Part shown: positions 12,440-30,778 of the stretch, one piece after another
Position numbering within the stretch: the stretch's first letter is position 1
Layout of the letters: each line of letters opens with the position of its first letter
NCBI GenBank assembly: GCA_945643635.1
Contig: CALZFC010000274.1
Span: 651,501 to 715,500 of the forward strand
Direction: 5' to 3'
Length of the DNA stretch: 64,000 bases
Source of the DNA: Allodiplogaster sudhausi
Taxonomy: Eukaryota; Nematoda; Chromadorea; Rhabditida; Diplogasteridae
Notes under the pieces: model-generated
What the model was told of the DNA's origin: nothing
The model's database searches: none
The model's input: only the letters and a program-made list of their open reading frames with translations
Translations under genes and position numbers: made by a program

Positions 12440-13085
12440 CAGAGTATAGCCGGAACAGCGTTCTGCACGCATTTTAACAATTTTAGTGTGCAATTAATAA
12501 CACTAAATTGCTAGAACAAAAAAACAAATTAGCGAAAATTGTCAGCATAAAAGCGGATGATTCCAATAGTATTCCAAAAAGGTATAAAAAATTAGGAGAA
12601 TCTGTTAACAAAGAAGAGTAATGTTCAGTTAACGCATTCAAAAATTAAGGCGATATATCCAATGTGTTGCAAATGTGCATGCTATCAAGTGATATATCAG
12701 AATTGCTTTCCACAGTATTATTGCAATCCGTTCGAGACGTCTGATCACATGAAGTTTATTTCAAGTCATTTGATAAGAGCTCGCAAACGGAAAGCATTCA
12801 TACTGTGAAAAGTATTCTGATTTAGCACTTGAAAGGATGCAAGTTTGTAACACATTAAATAAAAAATCTTAATATTTCTTAGCTTAGGCAATATTTAATT
12901 CTCCTTTATTAAAATTTTTTACTTATTTTTTATGTGCTTTTCAAGAAACAGTGAAACTATCCGCTTTTATGCTGAAAATTTTCGCTAAATTGTTTTTTGT
13001 TCTAGCGATTATTCGATTCTTAATAACACATTAAAAATATCTTCTTGGCAAAAATGCTTGCAAGAGCTGTTTTAGCTTCCACAAT
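12440..13085. repeat. Imperfect 0.65-kb palindrome upstream of POLR2H
   Basis: Diverged inverted repeat with its centre near 12760. Left arm segments such as GCTAGAACAAAAAAAC, TTAGCGAAAATT and CAGCATAAAAGCGGAT at 12510-12560 reappear reverse-complemented at 12960-13010. AATGTGTTGCAAATGTGCAT at 12659 pairs with 12838-12857. It looks like an old fold-back element between LIN52 and POLR2H; no coding content is seen. Confidence 0.7.
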
Positions 13086-13152
13086 GTTTTCATTGTTTGC
13101 AAGTTCTCGTATTTGTTTACTTTTCGGACTTGTTGTTGTTTACAGTTTTGCT

Positions 13153-14833
13153 ATGGCTGGCGTCGTCTTCGATGATATGTTTCTCGTCAAGAACGTCGAT
13201 CCGGACGGCAAGAAGTTTGACCGAGTTAGAGGAATTTTTGAATGTTGCTTTTGTTTTGGATTCAGAATGTCGGTTCTTCTTCATGTTTTGCGAATGTCTT
13301 TTTTTTCCCCTGCTTTTGAGCTGTTCTGCGCGTGGCTTATAGTCGCATTTGATTACTTGTATATGCGAAGCGCTAATGCATTTCTTCCTTGTATTTGCCT
13401 TGTAACACATCAAGAAAGCAAGGTTGTTTTCACTGGAATTTTCAATGGAGCCAAGAAGAAGGGGCTACGGCATGAAGGTTTTAGAGGCCAAGTTTGCTCC
13501 TTATCAACCTTGTTGGCCCCTTATAAAACGCAACATGGCTCCGCATTGAACACGGCCGCTTCCGAAGCTTCGCTCCACACTTATTCAGAGTGTACCCGGT
13601 CCGCCATATACTTATCCAGCGTTTCGTACCACCTTATTGAACAAGTATGGTCACCTTTCATGCTTACCAAACAGCTCCTTATCAGAAGCAAATCTGAACC
13701 CAATTACGAGGATATCATGTGCTGTCCTATTCTTACCATTAGCATCTTCTGCCATTTTTACAGGGCACCATCCTGCTTGCCTTACTCTCCATGGGAGGAT
13801 TCCTTTTAAAACTACTGTTGTGACATGAACATAACCAGGAATCCCACAGGTGTCCCGTCTCTTCTGCGACTCGGAGTCCTTCTCGATGGAGTTGATCCTC
13901 GACGTGAACACGCAGCTCTATCCGATCGGGCTGAACGAGAAGTTCCGTCTCGTGCTCGCCACGACCCTCAGGGACGACGGCGTCGTGGATGAGGGCGACT
14001 ATGATCAGCAGGTTTCTTGGTTTAACAGTCATTATTCATATTTTATTGCCCTATTAAAATTTTTTTGGTAAAGTAATTTTGCCGGATAACTAAGCGAGTA
14101 AACAGTATTCGGATATTTTTTTTACCACTTGTGACTTTTCCTACATATTCCCAAAATGGGTGTATGAAGGCTTCCCCATTTTCTCTAAACTGCTCTCCTC
14201 CAGGCCCATTACCTGCGCGCCGAGCAGTACGAGTACGTCATGTATGGCAAAGTTTATCGACTCGAGGGCGAGGAATCGGGCGAGAACTCGCGTCTCTCTG
14301 CCTATCTCTCCTTTGGTGGTCAGAGAATTATCTTTTTTTTTCTCATTTTAAAATTGGCGGGAAAACAAGAATTAAAACATTTTGTATTCCTGCTAATTTG
14401 CTAATGAGAAAAACGTTAGCTATAGATGTTCATTCTGAAACAATAATAATGATCTGAGTAGTGCGGCTCTCAGGATTACACGAATTTTTTTTTTCTACGG
14501 CCAAGCTGTACGAAGTGCTTTAGGGCTTTATTTAATGAGTTAAATGCAAACTTTCATCGATTATCATTCCTTCTCAGGGATTAGATAAGCATGTGATTTG
14601 TTAAGAAAGAAAGCCTCGCTTCATCGGGGAATATACAGCACAGTTGTCAAATTCTGGATAGAATCCGGGAAGGCCCAAAATCTGGGGCCGTAAAATAGAC
14701 GGTTCCTTTCGTATTTCGTATCCCTGCTCTTCATTCAGGCCTTCTGATGCGGCTGAAAGGCGAAGCATTCAATCTGCACGGAATCGAACTCGATACGAAC
14801 ATGTATCTTCTGCTGAAGAAAGTCGAGTTCTAG
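13153..14833 (+). CDS. POLR2H: RNA polymerases I, II and III subunit RPABC3 (RPB8)
   Basis: Shared small subunit of all three nuclear RNA polymerases, with an OB-like fold. Four exons (13153-13224, 13850-14011, 14204-14318, 14739-14833) give exactly 147 aa plus TAG, close to the human length of 150. The sequence follows the human protein throughout: [86 protein letters not shown] and a LLLKKVEF end. A 254-aa frame that begins upstream at 13045 reads through the first exon in another phase and is not real. ArgRS follows on the same strand after 650 bases. Confidence 0.96.
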
Positions 14834-15483
14834 TGTCTAAGTCGATATTGTCACGATTTACTATTTCCGTACTGTTTTTTTCCATTCTCATTGTTGAAAT
14901 TGTTGTTATGTCAATGTGTTATTAGCCCAATTTGGCTGGAATTTTTTTTTTTCAAGTAAATAAACAGCCTGGCTTGGAATACGATCTCTTGTAGAAGTTG
15001 TATTTTTTTTCTTTGTCGGTGATTATTCTTTTTCTTCTTCGTAGCGTCCATTTTTTTGCCCTCTGAAACAGTCCGCAAGAAGTGTCGAAAACATGAAGAC
15101 GTAATCATGAAAACAAGCGTGGTTGCTTTCTATTTTGATGTTAAATAAAGGAGTTCTTGAATTGCGTGCTTGGAAGTCTTATGGTTAAGTCAGTCCATAT
15201 AATATTTAGTAGAAGATCTTGCGGTTCTACAGTGAATGCATTTATTTCCTTAATTTGTCGGACCTCAGGTTTGGGGTTATCGACGGCAGTTTGTCATTAG
15301 TATCCACTTCTATTTGCCTCACGAGATGCGTCAAAGGGAGCGATTTCATATTCGATGAATAGTCAAATAGTCAAATCATTAAGGCAACATAAGAAAGTTT
15401 AATTGTTTGTGGTGTTATTTAGACAACTTTGTTGGCCCTATTTAACCGTTTTACTTGAGCAATCAATTGACTGGTGTTGTTGA
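14834..15483. other. Intergenic region between POLR2H and RARS
   Basis: AT-rich. An AATAAA is present at 15144-15149 and could serve POLR2H polyadenylation if its 3' UTR is long. I see no gene or inverted repeat. Confidence 0.4.
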
Positions 15484-23666
<8,183 letters not shown>

Positions 23667-23904
23667 GAAGCCACGCTCACTTTCTAGCGTGGGAACATCC
23701 CAAGCCCCGCCCACAACACCACTTTTTTATTCACCGATAGGATATCCTATATCCAGAAGTCCTTCTCTTCCCCTGATTAATTAATTGCCCATTTCGGATG
23801 CCTCCCTGTTAAATCCCCTTTTTATGCAGTCATAGGTATCCATTTCGGGATATCTTACTAGACCCCCAGAGGATATTCTCTCCATATTGTTGTTGATTGG
23901 AAAC
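23667..23904. other. Gap between RARS and the TTAA element
   Basis: The missing last exon of the papain-like gene on the minus strand would be expected here or beyond, but no block resembling the family C-terminus is recognisable. A minus-strand frame continues in phase across the excised element (TTAA to 23781) but does not look like papain. Confidence 0.35.
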
Positions 23905-24401
23905 TTAAGACAGCCTATCTGTAAGGGTCGATCTGCCCTCTGCAATGGGAAATTTTTGATTTTTAAAATTGATGAAAACTTGATCATTTGTACTATTCGA
24001 CATGCTCTTTAAAATGGTGAAATCGTGATTTCGAAAAAAAAATTTTCTTTCGAGATAATAGCGATTTACGCTTAAAATTCACATGCCCATATCTCAGTTA
24101 TTTCTTAAGATTTTTGAAATCTCTTTTTTGTGTTTTATAGATCTTTGTATTCTCTTTAAAAAAGGTCGCGGTGACGTTTCGTGAAAACAACTTTTAAGCA
24201 GCAAAAATCGTATAAATAGATTTAAAAATATGGTTTTTCTGGTTTTTCAGACCAAGTAACCCCCGCGGGGAGGATAAGCTGTTCATAGAAAGAAAGCCCG
24301 TGAAATTTGCTACAATGCGATGTATCTTTAAAAGAATTCTAGGAGGACATATTTTTGGAATATGCACTTAAGCAAATATACTCAACTTTAAAAGTACCTT
24401 G

Positions 24402-24440
24402 CAAGAGGTCCGGGTTCGAAGCCCGCTCGGGGCAAAGTTT
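24402..24440 (+). repeat. tRNA 3'-half-like sequence in element arm
   Basis: CTTGCAAGAGGTC followed by GGGTTCGAAGCCC resembles an anticodon-arm/variable-loop/T-arm run of a tRNA, including the GGTTCGAAGCC B-box. No matching D-arm or acceptor 5' half is found upstream, so it is a tRNA-derived fragment, not a tRNA gene. The mirror copy is at 25731-25769 on the minus strand. Confidence 0.5.
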
Positions 24441-24825
24441 TTGCAATGTTTTGTAAACTGCCAAAAAACATATTATCGATCTAAAATTGATGTCTATTCG
24501 TCTCATAGCTCCATAAATTTGCATATGCTTTCCGTTTTCATTCTGATTTCACCAACTGAAAATTTCTTCATAGTAAACTGCGCTCAGTTAACATGTTTAT
24601 ATATGTATATATATTTATCGACATCAAATAAATTAATGTAACGACACTTGGAAAGTCAATTTCAGTCGTTATTAAAAGCTTCCTGGATAGAAGTAATAAG
24701 TAAAAGACGAGGAAGCATTTAGAAATGACTTAAGCAAAATGGAGAAGTTGGGGAGGGAAAAAGAAGAGTAGACACTTGTAGCCTGACAATGAGCGAGCTG
24801 TTGCACATTGTGCCCTATATTGCGG

Positions 24826-25461
24826 ATGGTCGAGGATCTGTGTAGGCGACGATGGGCATTGGACGGGCTTCGTTTGCCACAAGGCTGGGCACTTCGCGAG
24901 CATAAGAAGGGCACTCGACTTCCACCCAGGTCTAAGACGTATGTGATCGAAGCGTTTAATGATGGCCTTCGTACGGGCACTAAACATGATCCTCGACAGC
25001 TGGAGAAGAAAATGCGCAAGGAAATCGACGCAGCTGGAAAATTACTCTTCTCACCGCCAGAACTTCTCAATTACCAGCAGATAGCAAGCATTTTCGGAAA
25101 TCTTGCCTCGAAGAAGAGACATGCAAATGTGCCCGACTTGGATCAATCAACAACTACAACGACACCGCAACCAACATCTGTGAACGTCTTAGACGAGCTT
25201 GATGAACTGTTCGATACGGAAGGTGATATCATTGAGGAGGCTCAATCGGAACCGCTTTTTGGGACTGACTTCGACGAATTTAGACAACTGATAGAGAATG
25301 ACGTTGAGTACCCATCTGAGAAGGCAGATCCAAAAAGAAATCCCACAGCCACGCAAACGGAATCACCTGAGGAGCTCTCGAATGAAGACGTATTTGAGCC
25401 TGTAGACATGAGCGGGTCTGCCCAGACAGCATCCAGACGCGTCCACGATGAACTATTCTGA
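24826..25461 (+). CDS. Element-borne ORF with a conserved GWAL...TG.K.DP...QQI..F module
   Basis: An uninterrupted frame of 211 codons from the first ATG (24826); the frame is open slightly upstream. Its first third reads GWALREHKKGTRLPPRSKTY, then TGTKHDPRQLEKKMRKE, then LNYQQIASIFGNLASKKR. From memory, this order (GWAL, R/K-rich, F..G..TG.K.DP, M+, LT.QQI..FFSR(L)A.K+) matches a module seen at the C-terminus of many uncharacterised, zinc-finger-containing animal proteins of likely transposon origin. The remainder is acidic and Ser/Thr-rich (DELDELFDTEGD). The function is unknown. A short out-of-phase ATG frame at 24790 suggests the upstream part has decayed. Confidence 0.5.
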   Translation: MVEDLCRRRWALDGLRLPQGWALREHKKGTRLPPRSKTYVIEAFNDGLRTGTKHDPRQLEKKMRKEIDAAGKLLFSPPELLNYQQIASIFGNLASKKRHANVPDLDQSTTTTTPQPTSVNVLDELDELFDTEGDIIEEAQSEPLFGTDFDEFRQLIENDVEYPSEKADPKRNPTATQTESPEELSNEDVFEPVDMSGSAQTASRRVHDELF

Positions 25462-26272
25462 CCATTAGTCATGATAATCCCTACATATTTGTTCATTGAT
25501 GAGCCCCTCAAGAGACTTGAGAAATGCTTTGCACTTTCGAATCACGAAGCTAAAATGATTCTATAATTGTGCACCTTTGTTGGAATAAAAACATGTTGAA
25601 GAAATTTTCAGTTGGTGAAATCAGAATGAAAACGGAAAGCATATGCAAATTTATGGAGCTATGAGACGAATAGACATCAATTTTAGATCGATAATATGTT
25701 TTTTGGCAGTTTACAAAACATTGCAAAAACTTTGCCCCGAGCGGGCTTCGAACCCGGACCTCTTGCAAGGTACTTTTAAAGTTGAGTATATTTGCTTAAG
25801 TGCATATTCCAAAAATATGTCCTCCTAGAATTCTTTTAAAGATACATCGCATTGTAGCAAATTTCACGGGCTTTCTTTCTATGAACAGCTTATCCTCCCC
25901 GCGGGGGTTACTTGGTCTGAAAAACCAGAAAAACCATATTTTTAAATCTATTTATACGATTTTTGCTGCTTAAAAGTTGTTTTCACGAAACGTCACCGCG
26001 ACCTTTTTTAAAGAGAATACAAAGATCTATAAAACACAAAAAAGAGATTTCAAAAATCTTAAGAAATAACTGAGATATGGGCATGTGAATTTTAAGCGTA
26101 AATCGCTATTATTTCGAAAGAAAATTTTTTTTCGAAATCACGATTTCACCATTTTAAAGAGCATGTCGAATAGTACAAATGATCAAATTTTCATCAATTT
26201 TAAAAATCAAAAATTTCCCATTGCAGCCCTGTATTGCGCCCCGCTCGACCCTTACAGATAGGCTGTCTTAAC

Positions 26273-28101
26273 CTTCTCCCCCCACTTCGCGCCCCAGCTG
26301 TTCTTGACGAGCCAATAGTCGCCGTGCACGGGGTCCGTGCCGAAGCCGACCAGGAGGACGCCGTGGTTCAGCTCTTGGTCGTCACAGCTAGCGTCATGGA
26401 AGACACCTGGCGAGAGAGAGAAAGAGAGAGGGAGAAAAAAAGAGGGATAGAAAGAATGAGAGAGAGAAAGAGAAAGAGACAGAGAGTCAGTCCATCTCGT
26501 GCGCACGAACCATACTGGTAGATGAAGAAGGAGTTCGTCACGGTGATAGCAACGGAGACGGGACCAACCTAAATATTTATCGGCCATAATAGGATTGATG
26601 TGAAGAGTAAAGGAGGTGTCCTGCTGATAATTAACACGTGGCTTTTTCAAGCATCTATCTGTTCGTGTTGACGATTACCTAGATCATAGAAAATATCTAA
26701 AAAATGTATGTCCCGGAGATGGCTCCTCTAAATGACTGACCCGTGCGACTGCCTCCCGAAGCGCGTCCGCGTTGCCCGATGGGATGGCGACGAGGCCGCT
26801 GTCGTGCGTGACAACCTTCTCCTTGGTCTGGCGGCACTCGAGGTCCTGTGGAGACACATTTGTGCTTCTGTGTGTGCTTGTGTATTTGTGTGTGTGTGTG
26901 TTTGTCATGGCAATATGCCAAGATAATTAATGCGCTGAACCTTGCCCTCGTCGGGGTAGTCGCGCGACATCTCGATGCCTCCTGCTTCCTTGACGAAGTC
27001 GAACGCATTGCTCATCAAGCCGCCGGCGCATCCCTGAAAAATATTTTAATACCTAAAAATATTAAAATAAAAGCGAGTAATTTCGTGGTATGAACGATTG
27101 TTTGCCTAGATATATTTTTTTACTACAATTTTTTTAAAGGACGCATCCGGCGAATAATTCTACACTAGCGCGAGAACCTATTTGAATGCACGCTCTCATA
27201 ACGTTGCCTGTCGCTCGGTCGAGAGAGGATACGAAATAGGAGGGCTGCTCTGATCTACCGTAGCTAATTCTCTAGTTTTCACTTTACTATTGCTCTGAAT
27301 GTAATATAAGAAAATCGCTCAAACTTTCGGGATATATGTGTATTTTAAAGAGGGCGATCACTGAAAAATTATATGAGATTTAAAATTGTCGCTTCCGTTC
27401 GCTCTCTCATTCGCGCGTGCTATTTTCACGCAGCGGGTTTCTGCGACCTGCGAAATAGCACGCGGGAAAGAGAGTGAGCACTCACAGGGCAGACGCGGGA
27501 ATTCGAACCAGCATTGAATATTTTCGGTGATCGCCCTTTATGCCAAGATGAACTTATCCACATAGAAAAAAGCCTTAGGTTAATTATTCGTCGGATACCT
27601 CTTCCTTTAAATACAAATAGGAGAGAATTGAGATTGACGGAATTGCCGAATTTGTTCGAGCAGTCGATCAGCTCTTGCTCGGAGAACTCGAAGAGCGTCC
27701 TGTTCTTTTTCTGCAGGTAGTAGTGGCTGGCGAGAGCGCCGGCAGCCGAGAAGGCCCAGGAAGAGCCGCAGCTTCCCTGGCCGGTGTATTTTGTAATATG
27801 GATAAATAAATTAATAAATTGATTAATTAATAAGTATTTTTTGCTGTTATAATGCTAGAAATTTTAAATTTCTTTGAAAATTATGATGCTTTCGACGAAA
27901 AAATTCAATTAGCGAAAAGAAAAGAAGAAAAAAACGCAAAACCTGTTCGAGAACCGGCGTCACGATGCCCGTTTCACGCCAGTCGACCTCGTTCGGAATT
28001 TCGTAATTGTCGCGTTGCTCGAACTGCTTGGCGGCCGCGTGCTTCTCGGCACTCGTCTTCGATCCGAGGTAGCCGGTGAACTTGGCCACCTCGTTCGGAA
28101 G
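26273..28101 (-). CDS. Papain-family (C1A) protein with Ser in place of the catalytic Cys; both ends missing
   Basis: Six exons join in phase: 27943-28101, 27639-27776, 26941-27033, 26741-26845, 26511-26568 and 26273-26406 (229 codons). They give the end of the propeptide ([10 protein letters not shown]), the mature start ([19 protein letters not shown]), [13 protein letters not shown], a [10 protein letters not shown] block, [19 protein letters not shown] and [14 protein letters not shown]. Family members have CGSCWAF; here the active-site Cys codon is TCC (Ser), while the His and Asn of the triad remain. Such Ser-His-Asn papain folds include silicateins, TINAG-like proteins and mite inactive proteases. 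The ancestral donor after WGEK coincides with the TTAA of the adjacent element; read-through would add VKTAYL and a stop. The I29 propeptide exons are not located. Confidence 0.85.
26408..26490. repeat. (GA)n tract in the papain-like gene intron
   Basis: GA-rich repeat next to the acceptor at 26407; it reads CT on the gene's sense strand. Confidence 0.85.
27347..27539. mobile_element. Short fold-back repeat (GGGCGATCAC family), copy in papain-like gene intron
   Basis: About 190 bases bounded by AAAGAGGGCGATCACTGAAAA and its inverse TTTTCGGTGATCGCCCTTTA, with an internal hairpin of GCGCGTGCTATTTTCACGC against GCGAAATAGCACGCG. It has MITE-like structure and no coding capacity. Related copies or fragments lie at 28124-28290, 29528-29660, 33280-33415, 35930-36075, 41870-41945 and 62288-62450. 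Confidence 0.75.
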
Positions 28102-28123
28102 CTGAGGAAGGAAGTGTATTTTA

Positions 28124-28290
28124 AAGGAAGCCCGATCACTGAAAAATATTTAATGCAAGTTCGCCGCGTCTGCCCTGTGAGTGCTCACTCTCTTTCTCGC
28201 GTGCTATTTCGCAGGTCGCTCAAACCCGCTGCGTGAAAATAGCACACGCGAATGAGAGTGCGAACGGCCGCGGTAATTTTTAATCCACTT
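28124..28290. mobile_element. Second copy of the GGGCGATCAC fold-back repeat, opposite orientation
   Basis: Begins CCCGATCACTGAAAAATATT, then the reverse complement of the 27.4-kb copy's body (GCCGCGTCTGCCCTGTGAGT), and ends near GGCCGCGGTAATTTTTAAT. It sits just upstream of the first recognised exon of the papain-like gene. Confidence 0.7.
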
Positions 28291-28299
28291 TTCATTAAA

Positions 28300-29900
28300 G
28301 TTTCTTCTCACTTTTTTTGTGTGTGCAAACTTCTGTACAGTTGTTATGTACTAAATATTCACTATATCAATAAAAGAGGGGGGGGGGGGGAAACACGTTT
28401 GAGACTCGGTCGACATCACATCCAAGAGCATTGCCATCATATACTTCTGGGTTTTTGTCAGAGTGCAAGAGTGACGGTTACCTCTTCCTTCTTTCCCCTC
28501 GTTCTCTCTCTATCGCTGTCACTCTCGCCCTTCATTTTGTTTCACCTACTATTCCTCTATCTCTCTCGTACTCTCTCTCTACCAATCTCTCATCAAATCT
28601 GGCCGGCCTTTCAGGCGTATCAAGCAATAAGCAAAGGGACCTAGGAATCAAGTCCTAGGTCAGATCAATCTGAAAACGATAAACAGACAGTCATTGGGGC
28701 GCCTCCCTAGTTCCTCGAGATTGTTTGGGAATTTTGAAAAGTTTTATTAGATTTCCAAGGCATCTTGATGATCGTCGCAGAACAGTAATAAAGGCCTTGC
28801 GGGTGTGTCCTTTAGCGCAACAGTCCTTTACTTCCATTGAGGGTTGAAATTGTTTTCTGATATCACGTAAAAATGGAAGGAATAGTTCAATTAAACAGCA
28901 ATGTACATATTAGCTTGTGATATGTTTTTCTTACTCAAGTGCAAATAGGATGATATATAGTTTTACATGTAACATAAATTAATTCGAGCTGGAATATAAA
29001 TATTCAAATGTGACGATAACAGAAAAAAACAATCACCAGCCAGTTTAAATTTGGTTGCTTTTGATTGAATTTAGGGTTCTTTACACTTTTTTTATCATCT
29101 ACTTGACATTATTTATATAGAAACAGAGAGAGAGAGAAAGAGACTGTAAGAGAGATGGAGGGAGTGTGTGAGAGGTGGGGAGAGTAAGAATAAAAGTAGG
29201 GAAACGCTTCCCGAGACTCTTTCCTTCTGTCGGTGCCTCGCTTCTGGGCTGCGGGAGAAAAGAAAGATGAGAAAGCGGAGCCCAAGTGCCATGGCTCGTT
29301 CGAGTGCAGATAAGGAAGAGATTCGGCGAAATTAGATTAAAGCGGGTTCGCTGCTGGTTGAATAGCTGCAGTGGGCAATACAGACAGATGTGGTGGCTGC
29401 TCATTCACTCTTTCTTTTTTCCCAGATTATGATCATTTAGCTCTATAGATGAAATACCACTTGTTGCTATGTCAACTGAATTATCCATCTGCTGAGATCA
29501 TTTGGTATATTGAGACGGATAGTCTACAGGTTCGAATTGTCGCGTTCACCCGTGGGGGTTTGGCACTCTTACATCTTATTCTCGCGTGCTATTTCGCGGG
29601 TCGCAAAAAGCTGTTGCCTGAAAACATACCCGAGCGCGCCATGCGCGCTTCATCGGCTGGTTGCTGGTTTACCTATAAATATGTTCATCTGGCGACAGTT
29701 ATCCCTTTATGAACCACGAATTTGAACATTCAAATATCACTAAAATTTTAAAATGCCTTTTATGCTTTATTTGAAATTAAGTATTTATGTAATTAGTCTT
29801 TTTCGGCTGTTCATGATTTTTTGTTGTTGTTTGTCTCGGGAAACATGTAAATTACTTGTAGCGAAAGACTTGTGATGCACTTTAATTTGTCCTTTGAAGT
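28300..29900. other. Mostly non-coding stretch upstream of the papain-like gene
   Basis: Holds a G homopolymer (28378-28390), a short GA tract (29120-29180), a fragment of the GGGCGATCAC repeat (29528-29660, with GGTTCGAATTGTCGCG and CGCGTGCTATTTCGC) and the tentative signal exon listed separately. Nothing else is recognisable. Confidence 0.45.
29220..29292 (-). CDS. Possible signal-peptide exon
   Basis: On the minus strand an ATG at 29292 starts MALGLRFLIFLFSRSPEAR, which looks like a secretory signal. It could be the first exon of the papain-like gene downstream (28101), with the propeptide exons unrecognised in between. Splice sites are not resolved and the frame runs on into low-complexity sequence. 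Speculative. Confidence 0.2.
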
Positions 29901-29968
29901 GCGTATAAAAGAGAGAAATTGACAGAGCTCATTCTCATTCTAAGGTTCTTCTCCTCTGACGAATAGTT

Positions 29969-30778
29969 CGCTTCTTCCTGCTCGTCTTGATTGGGGTGTC
30001 TTTGCTATTTTCGCTGGCCTCCGGGTGGACTACGAACGGTAGTCCGATTACGGCGACCTTCAAGCTGTCCTGCAGTGAAGATTCGCGCAAGAACCAAACG
30101 GCCACCGTCGAATTGTGGGACTTCCGAGAGATCGGTTGTCAGAATTTGACGACTTAATATAGCGAAAGTCTGTGAGCTGCCCCAATATATGTATGCCTGA
30201 AGATTCTTTTGCATTTTGCATTAAAAAAAAGTAGATTAAAGAATGTATTGAATAAATTTTGTTATACTATTGCGTATTTCGAGAATTTTGTTATAAACTA
30301 AAGTTTAGTATGTTTTTAGGTGACATTTTTGTGACCCGCATGGAGGACGTTCTTGTGGATGACAAGACAAAATACACCATCATAGGCGACGCCCACAATT
30401 GGTGGTTCCTAATTGTAAGTTTGTTTCATTGATTCAAATTCCAGTTTCATCGAGAGATTACTGTCGCCTGGCATATAAGCTCGTAATCTGTAACCAAATT
30501 TGTTATTTCAGGACAAGTACTACCTGAAGATCATCCACAAGTGCCATACGCAGTGCCTGAAGAACGAGTGGTCATACTTTCCGTTCGAATACAAAAGTAC
30601 ACGGTCCGAATGGACTCGGATGACCAAAAACGGAAAAGGAGACGCATGGCACTTCGCGAGCGATCACAAGACAGAGGTGCCCATGGACCTCTTACGGTCA
30701 CAACGGTTACCGCTGTCTGTTCGGATCCCAGCGAAATCGCTGCGAATAGTACATTGGTTCCCTTGTCCTTACAATTAG
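29969..30778 (+). CDS. Probable transthyretin-like (TTL/TTR-like) secreted protein, start unresolved
   Basis: Three exons join in phase: about 29969-30134, 30320-30414 and 30512-30778. The first encodes a hydrophobic signal (FFLLVLIGVSLLFSLASG), then ATVELWDFREIG; the second a stretch ending THE WWFLI block; the third DKYYLKIIHKCHTQC. The spacing of a VELWD strand, a D-rich loop and YLKI.H.C with paired Cys resembles nematode PF01060 transthyretin-like proteins. The C-terminal 60 residues are unlike typical members. No ATG is in frame before the signal (a stop lies at 29957), so an upstream or trans-spliced start exon is needed. Nematode secreted TTL proteins are extracellular; the role is unknown here. 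Confidence 0.5.

Larger units (their letters stand above)
23909..26267. mobile_element. 2.36-kb TTAA-flanked palindromic element with coding loop (copy 2)
   Basis: Arms 23909-24574 and 25594-26267 are almost identical reverse complements of about 670 bases; the loop 24575-25593 is unique and carries an open frame. Outer ends both read TTAA-GACAGCCTATCTGTAAGG on their own strands, with TTAA at 23905-23908 and 26268-26271. Each arm also contains a tRNA-like T-arm (24409-24438 and mirror 25733-25760). The high arm identity suggests recent insertion or conversion. Terminus similarity groups it with the elements at 3555 and 54720. Confidence 0.88.

Noticed and set aside
13045..13809. 254-codon plus frame
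   Set aside because: It crosses the POLR2H first exon in a different phase and runs through intron 1; the POLR2H exon chain explains the region.
24402..24440. A functional tRNA gene
   Set aside because: Only the 3' half is present; there is no D-arm or pairing acceptor strand upstream.
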